Below, one piece after another: positions 11,130-20,913 of a stretch of DNA of 64,000 nucleotides. Source of the DNA: Heligmosomoides polygyrus polygyrus (taxonomy: Eukaryota > Nematoda > Chromadorea > Rhabditida > Heligmosomidae); the NCBI GenBank assembly GCA_947396885.1, contig OX377204.1, forward strand, positions 49,587,139-49,651,138, given 5' to 3'. The position numbers and the translations under genes were made by a program. The notes beneath the pieces were generated by a model. The model saw only the letters and a list, made by a program, of their open reading frames with translations. It did not search any database and was not told the origin of the DNA. Every line of letters starts with the position of its first letter. Positions within the stretch are counted from its first letter, which is position 1.

Positions 11130-11200
11130 AGTCACGGGAGTCGAACCTGTGACCGTTTGTGCATGAAACTACACTACTAACCACTAGGCTAACTCGGCTC
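11130..11200 (-). tRNA. tRNA-like sequence (tRNA pseudogene or SINE head)
   Basis: On the minus strand, GAGCCGAGTTAGCCTAGTGG begins the unit. A Pol III A box (TAGCCTAGTGGTTA) and a B box (GGTTCGACTCC) are present with tRNA-like spacing. A GTGTA/TGCAC stem could be the anticodon arm, but its loop is only six bases and the acceptor stem pairs incompletely. It lies just upstream of the RTE 5' end. I treat it as tRNA-derived, not as a confident functional tRNA. Confidence 0.4.
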
Positions 11201-11232
11201 TTGACCCAGTGTAGATATCATATTTTATAGTC

Positions 11233-12697
11233 CCACTATATATAAAGGAGTTAGCGGTTGTCCGACCATCCGTCTGTCTGTCCATCCGTCCGTCTGTCCG
11301 CCCATCGGTCTCCTCATCCGTCTGGCCTTTCCTAGAAGTAGAGTAGCAGGCGTTCGTGTTCAGACGAGGTGCCGCTCACGTCGTGTCGAGACCGTCAGAA
11401 GAAGTGTCACCGATGTCGCGCAAAGAGCATTTGAGTTCAAAAGACATGCCATGCCATGTTGCTCAACAGGCATCCGGGTCTAGAAGAGGTGTCATCGACG
11501 TCGTTCAACAGGTGCTCGGATTCAGAAGGCATGTAACCTATGTCGCGATTTGGGTGTTTGGGTTCAGAAGAGGTGTAAACGATGTCGCGCTAAGGGCGTC
11601 CGGGTTGAGAAAACATGTCATCGACGCTGTTCAACAGGCGTCCGGGTTCAGAAGACACATCACCGATTCACGCAAGGTGTGTCTGGGCTCAGAAGAGGTA
11701 TTACGGATTTCATGCAAGTGGTGTCTGGGTGTTCAGAAGAGGTGTAACCGATGCATGCAAACGGCATCTGGGTTCAGAAGAGGTGTCACCTATGTCGAGC
11801 AAAAGGTGTCCGGATTGCGAGCAGGTGTAATGGAAGACCACTAAAGGGAAGACCAGAAAGCGGGGAACAGGAAGGGTGGGAGGACCAGTGAAGGAGGGGA
11901 GTACCAGTAAGGGTAATACCTTTAATGGGAGCGAAGGAGAACCAATAAAGAATACCACTAAGGTGAGGATTGGGGGGGGATAGTAAGGGGGGGGTGAACG
12001 GGAACCAGTGAAGTGGGAGGGTCCCGTGAAGGGGGAACCGGTAAAGGGCGGACCGGTAATTGGAAGGGGGATCAGTGCAAGGAACCTGTAAGGGCGGACC
12101 AGTATTTTTTCTCACTATCGTGCAACGTGTACGTGACAGGAGCGTCGTACAACGTGCGTCTAGATCAAGAAAATGTGCCACAAATCAAGCATTGCGAACC
12201 ATACGTTGCACTTTCAGATGACCTTTCAAAGGCAGCGGGCGTGCGCGTGTACATGCCTCTCGCTCTCACTATTGACTGATGCTCACTTCATTTTTCTGCC
12301 TGTTTCTGCCTGCACATGGGTGAGGGGGTATTGTGTATTGGTAGGGGGGGGGGGGTAAGGAGAATGATTTCGATTTCGGGAATCGGAGGATTATTTTATT
12401 GCCGTTGGATATTTAGCGGTATAGAGCTCTAACAAGATTACCACAATCTGTTCCTCGCCACGTAGAGAATGTGTACTTCGGAGAATAAATCGGCGTAAGT
12501 GCGATAGAGGGTGGTAAGGCTTCAGGGAGCAGTTTTGAAGAATCTGCTCTACGGTCCCGCTTTCCCGTAAAACCAGATTATCACTGTAACGCGAGCAAGA
12601 AGGCCTAGACGGGGGTGTTCTATTCTCGGGGTTTGGGGGCGAAGCCCCCAACCAGACGTTTGCCGACCGCTAAGCCGCTTAACGTCTGGTATTGGAT
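11233..12697 (+). mobile_element. Foldback-like element, copy 2 (left end missing)
   Basis: This repeats the order of copy 1: the ~42-bp minisatellite (11350-11830), the ACCAGTGAAGG array (11840-12100), then the ~290-bp inverted end (12405-12697) finishing with a GGGGGC-GAA-GCCCCC hairpin and AACGTCTGG. The left hairpin end is absent. Instead there is a TATATATAAAGGAG-containing segment and a TCCGTCTGTC-type simple repeat at 11260-11325. No transposase is visible. The two copies lie in the same orientation on either side of the RTE. The arrangement is compatible with duplication, or with the RTE arriving in a larger element. Confidence 0.55.
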
Positions 12698-12879
12698 AGT
12701 CAATGTAGCCACCATTCAAATATTCATTATCGGCATTCATTTATTAGGAATCGGTTGGCCATAGATATTAGATTACTACCGATACCCTTTGTTATCAATG
12801 GTAGTAAAGCTGGGTCAAAAAATGGGCGGTGCAGGCAATATATATACGAAACAGATACACATCCATATCCTCATACCAT

Positions 12880-13300
12880 GTCTACTTCGAGCAGCGATGT
12901 CCTCGACTGTCTAGACGACATCGACACAACGCCGGCATTCCAACCTATTGCCGCTGCTATCCGTACTATGGCTGATCAGATGGCGAAAGATCGCGACGTT
13001 ATGCTCAATATTGATAGTCTCAATCGTGCTTGCGAGGAACTGTTAAAAAGGACAGAACTTCAGTCAACATGCGTTTTCTGCCCGTTGGCGGAAAACCAGG
13101 ACAGTCACTCTACTATGGGTGCTCACGTTATCCACTTTCAGTGTCACGCATCACTCAAGCCGCAAAAATCGGTTTGTGCGTCAAGTGTCTGAAGATGGCG
13201 CACGAAAGGGAGTGTGGTGTCAACTGCAGTTTTTGCGGGATACTGCAAAACTCGATCCTCCGCCAAAATCGCGGCAGAAATTATATCCAGTCATTTAAGA
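12880..13300 (+). pseudogene. LTR-retrotransposon gag fragment with Cys-rich motifs
   Basis: A frame starting at 12880 (MSTSSSDVLDCLDDIDTT) continues to about 13190, with a partner frame at 13030-13250. Together they show a Cys-rich zinc-knuckle-like region: CVFCPL near 13070, CVKCLKMAHE at about 13180 and CSFCG at about 13230. A frameshift near 13100 separates the parts. This resembles gag nucleocapsid regions of nematode BEL/Pao or gypsy-type elements. No protease, RT or integrase follows. LTR-like sequence lies just downstream, so this is a truncated copy. It is a genomic retrotransposon relic, not a functional virus. Confidence 0.6.
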
Positions 13301-13559
13301 AGCGTAAACACAAAATAATTTACTGGAAAATCATCCATCTACTAAACGTCCTCGACAGCAATATTCTCTACTACATCACCTATCGTCACTATACTACTCA
13401 TCGTCTCCCTCATCATCGGCTGTTCTCTTCATTGCTGTAATGCTTTCACACTACTCTATGATTGGCGTGCAACTCTATGGGCAACTGGAACGACGACAGT
13501 CTGCACTACTCTATGGTTCGAATACAACTCTATGAGCAACTGCAACGACTACAGTGTAG

Positions 13560-13800
13560 AAGGCGATCATCCCACCATATATAAAGGAGGAACGACGACT
13601 GGACAGAAATGTGAGACATTTCTTTAGGCTTGACGAGCTGCAATAGGCTGTGAACACAACGCTAGACGAAGGAGTGCTGAGGACATTCTTTGCATGCTAT
13701 ACTGAGATACGAGTGGTACCAAGCTAGGAATCAATCTGGTGTAGGCGAAGGTTTCAACGTGCTCGGCGCTACGGATGCTTCCTTACCCAGCGTTGGTTGC
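13560..13800 (+). repeat. LTR-like fragment with TATA box
   Basis: An ATATATAAAGGAGG promoter-like box at about 13577 is followed ~25 bp later by CGACGACTGGACAGAAATG. From there to about 13800 the sequence is repeated in inverted orientation at 16236-16434. The upstream part (13440-13560) contains two imperfect copies of an ACTCTATG...GCAACTG motif, as expected for a U3 region. Together with the gag frame upstream, this is best read as an LTR (U3-R-U5). Confidence 0.5.
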
Positions 13801-14765
13801 CAGCGAAGCCGGCGACCGACGCTGAGTGAGGAAGCACCCATAACTAGGTTTGCGCAAAGTCCCTAGCTAGGTTTCGGCTACGTCCCTAGCATGGTCCGTA
13901 CACTCCAGCGTCGGCGAAACCGGATAGCCCGGCGTGGCCCCGCGGATGCGATACCGGCGAAGCCGGCTAGCCTAGCGTGGCCCGCACATTCCAGCGTCGG
14001 CGCCGGCGACCGACGCTGGGTGAGGAAGCACCCGTAGCTATGTTTGGGCTAAGTCCCTAGCTAGGTTTCGGCTACTTCCCTAGCGTGGCCCGCACACTCC
14101 AGCGTCGGCGAAACCGGATAGCCCGGCGTGGCCCCCAGATGCGGTACCGGCGAAGCCGGCTAGCCTAGCGTGGCCCGCACATTCCAGCGTTGGCGCGGGC
14201 AAAGCCGGCGACCGACGCTGGCTGAGGAAGCACCCGTAGCTACGTTTCGGCTAAGTCCCTAGCTAGGTTTCGGCTACGTCCCTAGCGTGGCCCGCGGATG
14301 CGATACCGGCGAAGCCGGCTAGCCCAGCGTGGCCCGCACATTCCAGCGTCGGCGACGGCGACCGACGCTGGGTGAGAAAGCACCCGTAGCTATGTTTGGG
14401 CTAAGTCCCTAGCTAGGTTTCGGCTACGTCCCTAGCATGGCCCGCACACTCCAGCGTCGGCGAAACCGGATAGCCCGGCGTGGCCCGCGGATGCGATACC
14501 GGCGAAGCCGGCTAGCCTAGCGTGGCCCGCACATTCCAGCGTCGGCGCCGGCGACCGACGCTGGGTGAGGAAGCACCCGTAGCTATGTTTGGGCTAAGTC
14601 CCTAGCTAGGTTTCGGCTACGTCCCTAGCGTGGCCCGCACACTCCAGCGTCGGCGAAACCGGATAGCCCGGCGTGGCCCCCAGATGCGGTACCGGCGAAG
14701 CCGGCTAGCCTAGCGTGGCCCGCACATTCCAGCGTTGGCGCGGGCAAAGCCGGCGACCGACGCTG
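13790..14765 (+). repeat. Satellite-like tandem repeat, ~195-bp unit
   Basis: About five direct copies of a GC-rich unit. The word GAAGCACCC recurs near 13831, 14025, 14227, 14377 and 14569, giving spacings of about 194, 202, 150 and 193. Each unit contains CGACGCTGGGTGAGGAAGC, TCCCTAGCTAGGTTTCGGCT and GGCGAAGCCGGCTAG, plus internal short inverted repeats. One copy has lost about 45 bp. The array begins directly at the U5 side of the LTR-like fragment and ends at GACGCTGG. Confidence 0.85.
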
Positions 14766-14868
14766 GTTCTGCAATAATTTGCATGTTTAACTATGTTACG
14801 TTTATGTTTGGCTGGGGGAGTGTCTCGCACAAAGAACACAACCTCCTTGGAGCTGTGGCATATGTTTG

Positions 14869-15075
14869 GACGGTACTTGTGAAGCAAAGGTCCCGTGGTG
14901 CCGTGGGATTGCCGGGAAACATGTTAACGCGGCAAACCCACGGCACCACGGAGAAGGTACTTATGAAGCACCCGTCCTCGGGTGCCGTGGGTTGCCGCTT
15001 TCCGTTGCCGTTGCCGCGCTAAAATGTTTCCCGGCAGCCCCACGGCACCACGGGCCCTCTGCTTCATAAGTACCG
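14869..15075. repeat. Nested long inverted repeat (hairpin MITE-like)
   Basis: The outer arms at about 14869-14931 and 15015-15075 match over ~60 bp with few mismatches (ACGGTACTT...GGGAAACAT). Inside, GGCAAACCCACGGCACC and GGTGCCGTGGGTTGCC form a second inverted pair. The core word GTGCCGTGGG or its complement occurs four times. No coding frame is supported. It may be a MITE, or a breakpoint where two inverted copies meet, and it lies ~220 bp before the assembly gap. Confidence 0.75.
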
Positions 15076-15297
15076 TTTGGACCAGCTAGTCGGAGAGCTG
15101 GTCCATGGGTAGTGTCGTCTATTTGAGCGATCTAAAGCGGCAGCTCTAATTCAGAGCTGTAATTGTCTGTACCACTTAACCACCTTGAAAGCCCACTTAG
15201 GGTAAAGTCTCCAATAAAGGAGCCAAGACACCACAATTCCCATAGCAGACGGATAAAGAGAGTTTTAGCAGCCGAAACAGTAAAACCATATTTCTAG

Positions 15298-15497
15298 NNN
15301 NNNNNNNNNNNNNNNNNNNNNNNNNNNNNNNNNNNNNNNNNNNNNNNNNNNNNNNNNNNNNNNNNNNNNNNNNNNNNNNNNNNNNNNNNNNNNNNNNNNN
15401 NNNNNNNNNNNNNNNNNNNNNNNNNNNNNNNNNNNNNNNNNNNNNNNNNNNNNNNNNNNNNNNNNNNNNNNNNNNNNNNNNNNNNNNNNNNNNNNNN
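15298..15497. other. Assembly gap (200 N)
   Basis: Exactly 200 N, a placeholder size for a scaffold gap. The true distance is unknown. An apparent frame across it on the minus strand is an artefact. Confidence 0.99.
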
Positions 15498-15884
15498 ATA
15501 ACCCCCCCTAGACGAAGTTTCAGCGAAATCGGTGACTCTGCCTGGACCATCCTTGTTAAAGCTATGGGTGGTCTCCGACCGAATCGTGAAAAACGGATGT
15601 CAGATTCGTGATCACACCCCAAATAACCCCCCTAGACAAAGTTTCAGCGAAATTTTTTTTTTGACGGTGGAGTCGGAGCTTTTTTACTAGTGCCACAAAA
15701 TATCTATCGTTACATAACTATAGCTTCACACAAAATAGGCTTAAAATAAGTGACACGCGGAAGTGAACATTTTAGCTAATCTGTAGTTTGAAGCATATGT
15801 TATATGTAAACATGCTCTATAACACACTATAATACCCCTAGGTGGATTACCTATATGATAAACATGGATTTTGCAAAAGTGTAA

Positions 15885-15960
15885 AACGAACGCTGTCTGC
15901 GGGATCCAAACCCTCGACCCCTCATTCACGAGCACGAGCTCTTCCCTACTACGCCACATG
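15885..15960 (-). tRNA. tRNA-like sequence (pseudogene or SINE head)
   Basis: On the minus strand an A-box-like GTGGCGTAGTAGGGAAGAGC is followed ~30 nt later by a B-box-like GGGTTTGGATCCC. The B box departs from the GGTTCGANTCC consensus and stems are only partly formed. Best read as a tRNA-derived repeat. Confidence 0.35.
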
Positions 15961-16235
15961 TGCACTGCAGCTAGCCGCGATGCGAGCCCTCATCCCGCGC
16001 GCGCCCGTCAGCTGTGGAGCACGTGAATCAACAGGGCGCCAACCCGCGACTTCCGTCGCCCCTAACTCTGCGCAGAGTTGTATTGAGGTCGGGATACCTG
16101 CAGTTTGTTACTTCCCAGAGAGAGGCGGTTCTGCCCATATACAACATTTGCGCCGTTCCGACCTACCGTTGAGATAGTATCCTGGTTAGGCCAAACCTAG
16201 CTACGGGTGCTTCCTCACCCAGCGTTGGTTAGCGT

Positions 16236-16434
16236 TAGGTAAGGAAGCATCCGTAGCGTCGAGCACGTTGAAACCTGCGCCTACTCCAGATTGATTCCTA
16301 GCTTGGTACCACTTGTATCTCAGTACAGCATGCAAAAGAATGTCCTCAGCACTCCTTCGTCTAGCGTTGTGTTCACAGCCTATTGCAGCTCGTCAAGCCT
16401 AAAGAAATGTCTCACATTTCTGTCCAGTCGTCGT
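16236..16434 (-). repeat. Inverted copy of the LTR-like R-U5 segment
   Basis: Reverse complement of 13602-13800 with a few substitutions. On the minus strand it starts at CGACGACTGGACAG, the position ~25 bp below the TATA-like box of the left copy, and runs to GAAGCATCC/CTTACC. The TATA-containing upstream part is absent here. It closes a ~2.8-kb interval that holds the satellite array, the hairpin and the assembly gap. Confidence 0.75.
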
Positions 16435-16439
16435 GCTTC

Positions 16440-17232
16440 GAGCCGCTAGGTGTGGCGAATTCCAGAGAAAGTGACTTCATTAGCCACTAATTTTGAGGGA
16501 ATGGCAATTGTTCAAGAGTTGACTGCCTGATAGAAACACCTCGCCTTATTTCAAGCCCTTTGGTCACATATGCACGCATGTCGGTCGATTAAGTGTGAGA
16601 GAAGCGATATCACCGCTGAAAAAGTTGATAACAATTGGGCGCAAAAGGAAGCCCGCGAAATGGTTGCAAGGAAGAGGTGTACATTACAACGGGAATGGGA
16701 GGAGGAAAGGTGAGAAAGAGGGGGATACTGCTGCCTAACTCAACGTCGAGGCAGTAGCGATGGAGCAGGGGTGTTAAAGGCTAGGGCGCCCTATACTGGC
16801 TAGCATCCTTAATCACCCAAATTTGGTGACATTTGGCAATTGTCCAACTGCTGGAAGGTACTCATCGTCGAGAATCACTCAGAATTCTCTCTTATATGAC
16901 AACGGTGGGATTCCGGGGTTATTGTGCACTAAACATATCTTTCAATGTAGTAGGTGCAACTTCGTGAATGTCTACAGATATACATTCCCTTCCTAGGTTA
17001 CGGAAGGTGATTGTCCCGCTCCACACTGAGTTTGTCGCAGCTGATCGCTCCGCGCCGCGCCCTTCGCTCCAGCGGCGCGATTCGCTGAATACCGTAACTC
17101 GAAATCCCATCAAATGTGCTGTTTCGAGGCGGCGGAGTATGAAAGTGATGCGGGGAAAATGATGCGAGAAATCGATAGCTATGTCAACCATCACGCGTGC
17201 CGTGCGGCGACGCGAGTAGAGAAGACGCCTAA
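16440..17232. other. Region without a supported gene
   Basis: No host exon or RNA gene is recognised. An open frame on the minus strand reaches into the GC-rich MITEs downstream and lacks protein-like composition, so I do not call it. Confidence 0.4.
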
Positions 17233-17367
17233 GCCCTAGTTTATACTTGCACCGCTGCGCGGCGCGGCACGATGGTCGGGATAGATGTCGACCGGGCGGC
17301 GCAAAAAATCGATATCTACGGCGGTCGCGGTGCCGCGCCGAGTTGCGGCGCAAGTATGAACTAGGGC
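17233..17367. mobile_element. MITE 1 (PIF/Harbinger-like, TAA flanked)
   Basis: 135-bp element with terminal inverted repeats GCCCTAGTTTATACTTGC and GCAAGTATGAACTAGGGC, flanked on both sides by TAA. A 3-bp TAA/TTA duplication is characteristic of PIF/Harbinger DNA transposons. The interior is GC-rich with no coding capacity, so a non-autonomous element. Confidence 0.8.
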
Positions 17368-17370
17368 TAA

Positions 17371-17654
17371 AGCCCTCCGCACACTTTTGCGGCAACACGG
17401 CAGCCCTATCTTTAAGCATGGGGCAGAGACGCAGAGCCGCCGCTCGAGGCAAAACTAGCCTCGCGCGGCCTGCCGCTGATGTGCCGCGTACGCGGCAGAT
17501 GCGACAGACGCGGTGGCAGCGGCAGTAATTCTGCAAGGCATTGTTACCGCATTGCCGCGTTGGTGATTGAGCGAGCGGAAGGAGTGCCGCGTGAACTCTA
17601 GCACGCGGCAGTGGAAGCCGCGTACGCGGCTGCCGCAAAAGTGTGCGGAGGGCT
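17371..17654. mobile_element. MITE 2 (TAA flanked)
   Basis: 284-bp element with inverted ends AGCCCTCCGCACACTTTTGC and GCAAAAGTGTGCGGAGGGCT, flanked by TAA. It shares its left TAA with MITE 1. It is GC-rich with internal GCCGCG words and non-coding. Confidence 0.8.
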
Positions 17655-17657
17655 TAA

Positions 17658-17799
17658 AGGCCCCACAGACTTCTGCGGCAACGCTGCTCGCCGCAATGGT
17701 TAAGGATAGGGCAGGGACGCCGCCGGCGGCGAGCTCTGCGTCCCTGCCCTATGGTTAAGCATAGAGCCGCGGCGCTGCCGCAAAAGTGTGCGGAGGGCT
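17658..17799. mobile_element. MITE 3 (TAA flanked)
   Basis: 142-bp relative of MITE 2. Left end AGGCCCCACAGACTTCTGC and right end GCAAAAGTGTGCGGAGGGCT are similar inverted ends with several mismatches. Flanked by TAA on both sides. The interior holds an inverted pair (AGGGCAGGGACGC and GCGTCCCTGCCCT). Confidence 0.75.
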
Positions 17800-17842
17800 T
17801 AAGAGGCCCCGTATACTTCTGCGGCGTTGCCGCTATCATTAA

Positions 17843-20800
17843 CAGGGGTGTGCGTAAATGAAATCCGAAACTTCGTCAATCGTAAATCGTAAACCGTAAA
17901 TCGTAAAAGGTGCCTGACTTATAGCACATCCAATTCCCTTGTATTTCTTTCTACTGTGTTAAAGCTAATCGAAGCTTTATATGTTTTATTGAGACGTTTT
18001 CAGCTTGAGCTGGACACCTTTCTAATTATGATGGAAGCCATTAGAATCAACTAGCACCTTTCAAATCAAGTTGGACACCTTCTTGAGGACCAAAATAAAC
18101 TGCTTGTTCAAAAACACTATCTTAAAAGGCGCCTATACAGAGTGCCCAAATAAAAAGCTTAGACGACCAAAAATGTTTATCATTCTACTAGCCATTGGCT
18201 TGCATATAAAACTATGACTTTGTAGAAACAACCGCAACAATTCCGAATAAAAACCGTTCCATCCAAAACCAAAAAAAAAAGATCGCTATCCAACTCGACG
18301 AAAACAGCATTTGCACAAATAATCCAACAGACATCCTACTGAGTGAGCGCATTTCACATTTCTCTGGTATGACACACCTAAAGTTCTAAGCCTTCCCACA
18401 TTTTGAATTGTACCCAACAGCATTTTTGTAGCAGACGGGAAGGAATTGTGTAACGATTGAAGGAGTATGATCACGTTTTTGGACACTCATCACAGTCGGA
18501 TTTTTAACTTAAAAGTATAAAAGAAGATATTTTTGTGGGATTCTTTAGAAGTAGTGGAGAAGCAAGGTACAGCTTGAATTGTAAGTGGTTTAACTGATTC
18601 GTACAAGGCGCACTTTAAACATATAAGAGAAGTCGGAGGATGATGGTTATCGCGTGATCCAGAATAGGAGTTCTTGATTAGGATCCTACCACGGGCAGTC
18701 AAGTCTTCCACACCTGCTGGGTTGTGAATTGGTACCTGATTTGTCTGGGAAGGGTAAAACACTAACCTCTACATCGGCGACAACCGCAATTCATTTTATT
18801 AGGTTGAGTCATAAGCTTTGCAACAATTCTTTTTGTTCTAGAATTCAAAGCAAACCCGCTGAAGTATTATATTCTGTTTGAAAGCTTGTTCCCTAGCGAT
18901 CATTTTGAGTTATAAAACGTTAATTTTGCTTGCGTTGTTGAAAAGTTTTATTCTCTTGAACGATGACCACTCGAGGAGGAAAAGTGTGTGATTTCATTTT
19001 CAATTAGATCAAGCTCGGAAACAACCCAGCAGCGGGGGGTCATGCACATTGAGAAAGTCACCGGCAAGTCCACTCCTAGCCGAATGAATTATTGGAGATG
19101 GTATCAGAAGCTCCTTTCCGCCCAGAAAAGCAACGAATGCAAACCACTCGCGGGAAGATCAGCTGCTGTAATCAAAGGGCGCCTGCGCAAAACCGTCAAG
19201 TCCAATTCTTCTCGTACCCCACTATGTAGGACTGACCGCTGATCTTCACACGAGATGTTCCTTCTCCACTAATTTTTGCTAAAAGTAATCGAGTTGTTAG
19301 CAGAAGCGAGCATCGAGGATGGTTTGACTACGTGGAACAGCTCCAAGTGCACTAGACTACTACACATCCAGGAAGTCGATGCGTGCCATTGTTTCATCCA
19401 TCGGGACGACATCCGACCGCTTACGGCACTTCAAACGCCCGAAAAAGTCTAGTAATTGGATTGCCTCAAAATCAAGCAACACCCATACACCCGGACATTG
19501 TGCTGTCTGGCTGTCATCAGCATCGGTCGATGGATCACGTTCTCCATGGTGGGCGCTTTGCCGAAATCAATGGGTTCACAGCGGTGGTACGCGACTTCTT
19601 CAGATCGAAACCGACTAAATTTTACAGGGGTGTAATCCGCTGTAACCTGCATGAAAAGCGGAAGAAACTCATTAAGAATAACGGCAATTGGTTCGGTTAA
19701 GTCAGTCATTTTTCCTTTGTGGTATAATCTTATTTTGCTGGAAGACAAATTTTGTTGCAAAACTTATGACTCAACCTAATATAAGGCAAACCCACAGTCG
19801 AATGACCTCTACGATATCCCGCAGAAGTAGAAAGAATGGATGGCGCATCTCAAACAGGGCTGGTTAACGTCGTTCTTTGTCCTTTATCATTTTATCACCT
19901 TTTTTGAAGGCAACCACAACTTTTGGAATGAAAGATCGTCGTTCGACGATACTAGGCAATTACCTTCGGCATTTACTCCGCTCGCAGGTTTGCTTGCACT
20001 TGTTAAATTTCGGAAACTCCAAAATATGGTATTACTAATTAATGACTGCTTGCGTTCGCCAGTACTGCTCTCCACTACCTTTGTAACAAACGCTATCGTA
20101 TCTTCTGCCCAGTCTTTAGCATTCTGAACGGATCGCATAGAGCAAACGCAACAGCCCCAATCAAACCATTGAAACGAGACCAAAAGTGTCAAACTTTTTC
20201 ACTTCTATTATGAAAGTGACAGTGCTTAATGCGCACCTCATACGTAAATAGACTACGCTCCATGACGTGCAGTGATAATCAGATTGAAACATGATTGTTC
20301 TATTCTTTCCAACAGTTTAGCTGTTATTGCACAGCCTCCGATCAAGTCCAATATTCCTTGATGGCTTTGCACGAGTTCTACTCGTGTGCATTGGAGAGAG
20401 TCGCCTATGTGGTGAACAAGTGGTGAAAAAGTTAAGTTGACTAGGCAGTGGTTGCAGCGTAGAATATGGTTCAGCAGATGATCATCTTCATTCCAGTGCA
20501 AGGAGAATTTCCATGCTTTTCTGTGAACTGGAACGAAGTGCTCTCAGGCCATTCGAATGTGAGATGTTGTGCTAGAGGGTGAACAGAAAAAAAGGTTAAC
20601 CAAGTTTCATTACCAGGCATTAACTCGAGCGGCCTACCCACAAAGCTGCGTTGTTTTGTCACAGCGCCACAGCAGAACATAAAAAAGTAAATAGGAAACA
20701 GCAATGAGCTGTGAGGGAAGTCTTTAAAAGTAGGTACATCGTCATAATCCGAATTGTGTCACGTTATGTGGAGGTTTGTCATCCGTGGACCGAAGATCAC

Positions 20801-20913
20801 ATTTACGAAAATTTACGATTTACGACCCAAAATGTCGTAAATCGTAAATCGTAAAAAATTGCCAAAAATCACCTAAATCGTAAAATCGTAAATCGTAATT
20901 ACGCACACCACTG
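17843..20913. mobile_element. hAT-like DNA transposon, non-autonomous or decayed
   Basis: 3071-bp element. Ends are CAGGGGTGTGCGTAA and, inverted, CAGTGGTGTGCGTAA (14 of 15 identical). It is flanked by an exact 8-bp duplication ATCATTAA at 17835-17842 and 20914-20921, which fits the hAT preference nTnnnnAn. Subterminal regions at both ends carry repeated AATCGTAA words in opposite orientation (17873-17910 and 20800-20900), like hAT transposase-binding repeats. No hAT transposase frame was recognised. Frames inside (for example minus 20253-20501) resemble nothing I know. A mariner relic lies inside at 18799-19779. Confidence 0.8.
18799..19779 (+). mobile_element. Mariner relic inside the hAT-like element
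   Basis: 981-bp element with ends TTAGGTTGAGTCATAAG and CTTATGACTCAACCTAA, each next to TA. The interior has decayed transposase pieces. Near 19520-19700 a frame resembling the C-terminus of mariner transposases can be read (MDHVLHGGRFAEINGF, then VRDFFRSKPTKFYR). Near 18990-19240 there is a possible N-terminal part. Stops and deletions remove the catalytic core. It inserted after the hAT-like element formed, so it dates the layers. Confidence 0.7.

Noticed and set aside
11130..11200. Functional tRNA gene
   Set aside because: A and B boxes are good, but the acceptor stem pairs incompletely and the anticodon loop has the wrong size. Reported as tRNA-like only.
15197..15622. Open frame spanning the N gap
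   Set aside because: The continuity is created by translating 200 N.
16919..17638. 239-codon open frame on the minus strand
   Set aside because: Arg/Ala/Pro-rich composition from GC-rich MITEs 1 and 2. Their TIRs lie inside the frame and no domain is visible.
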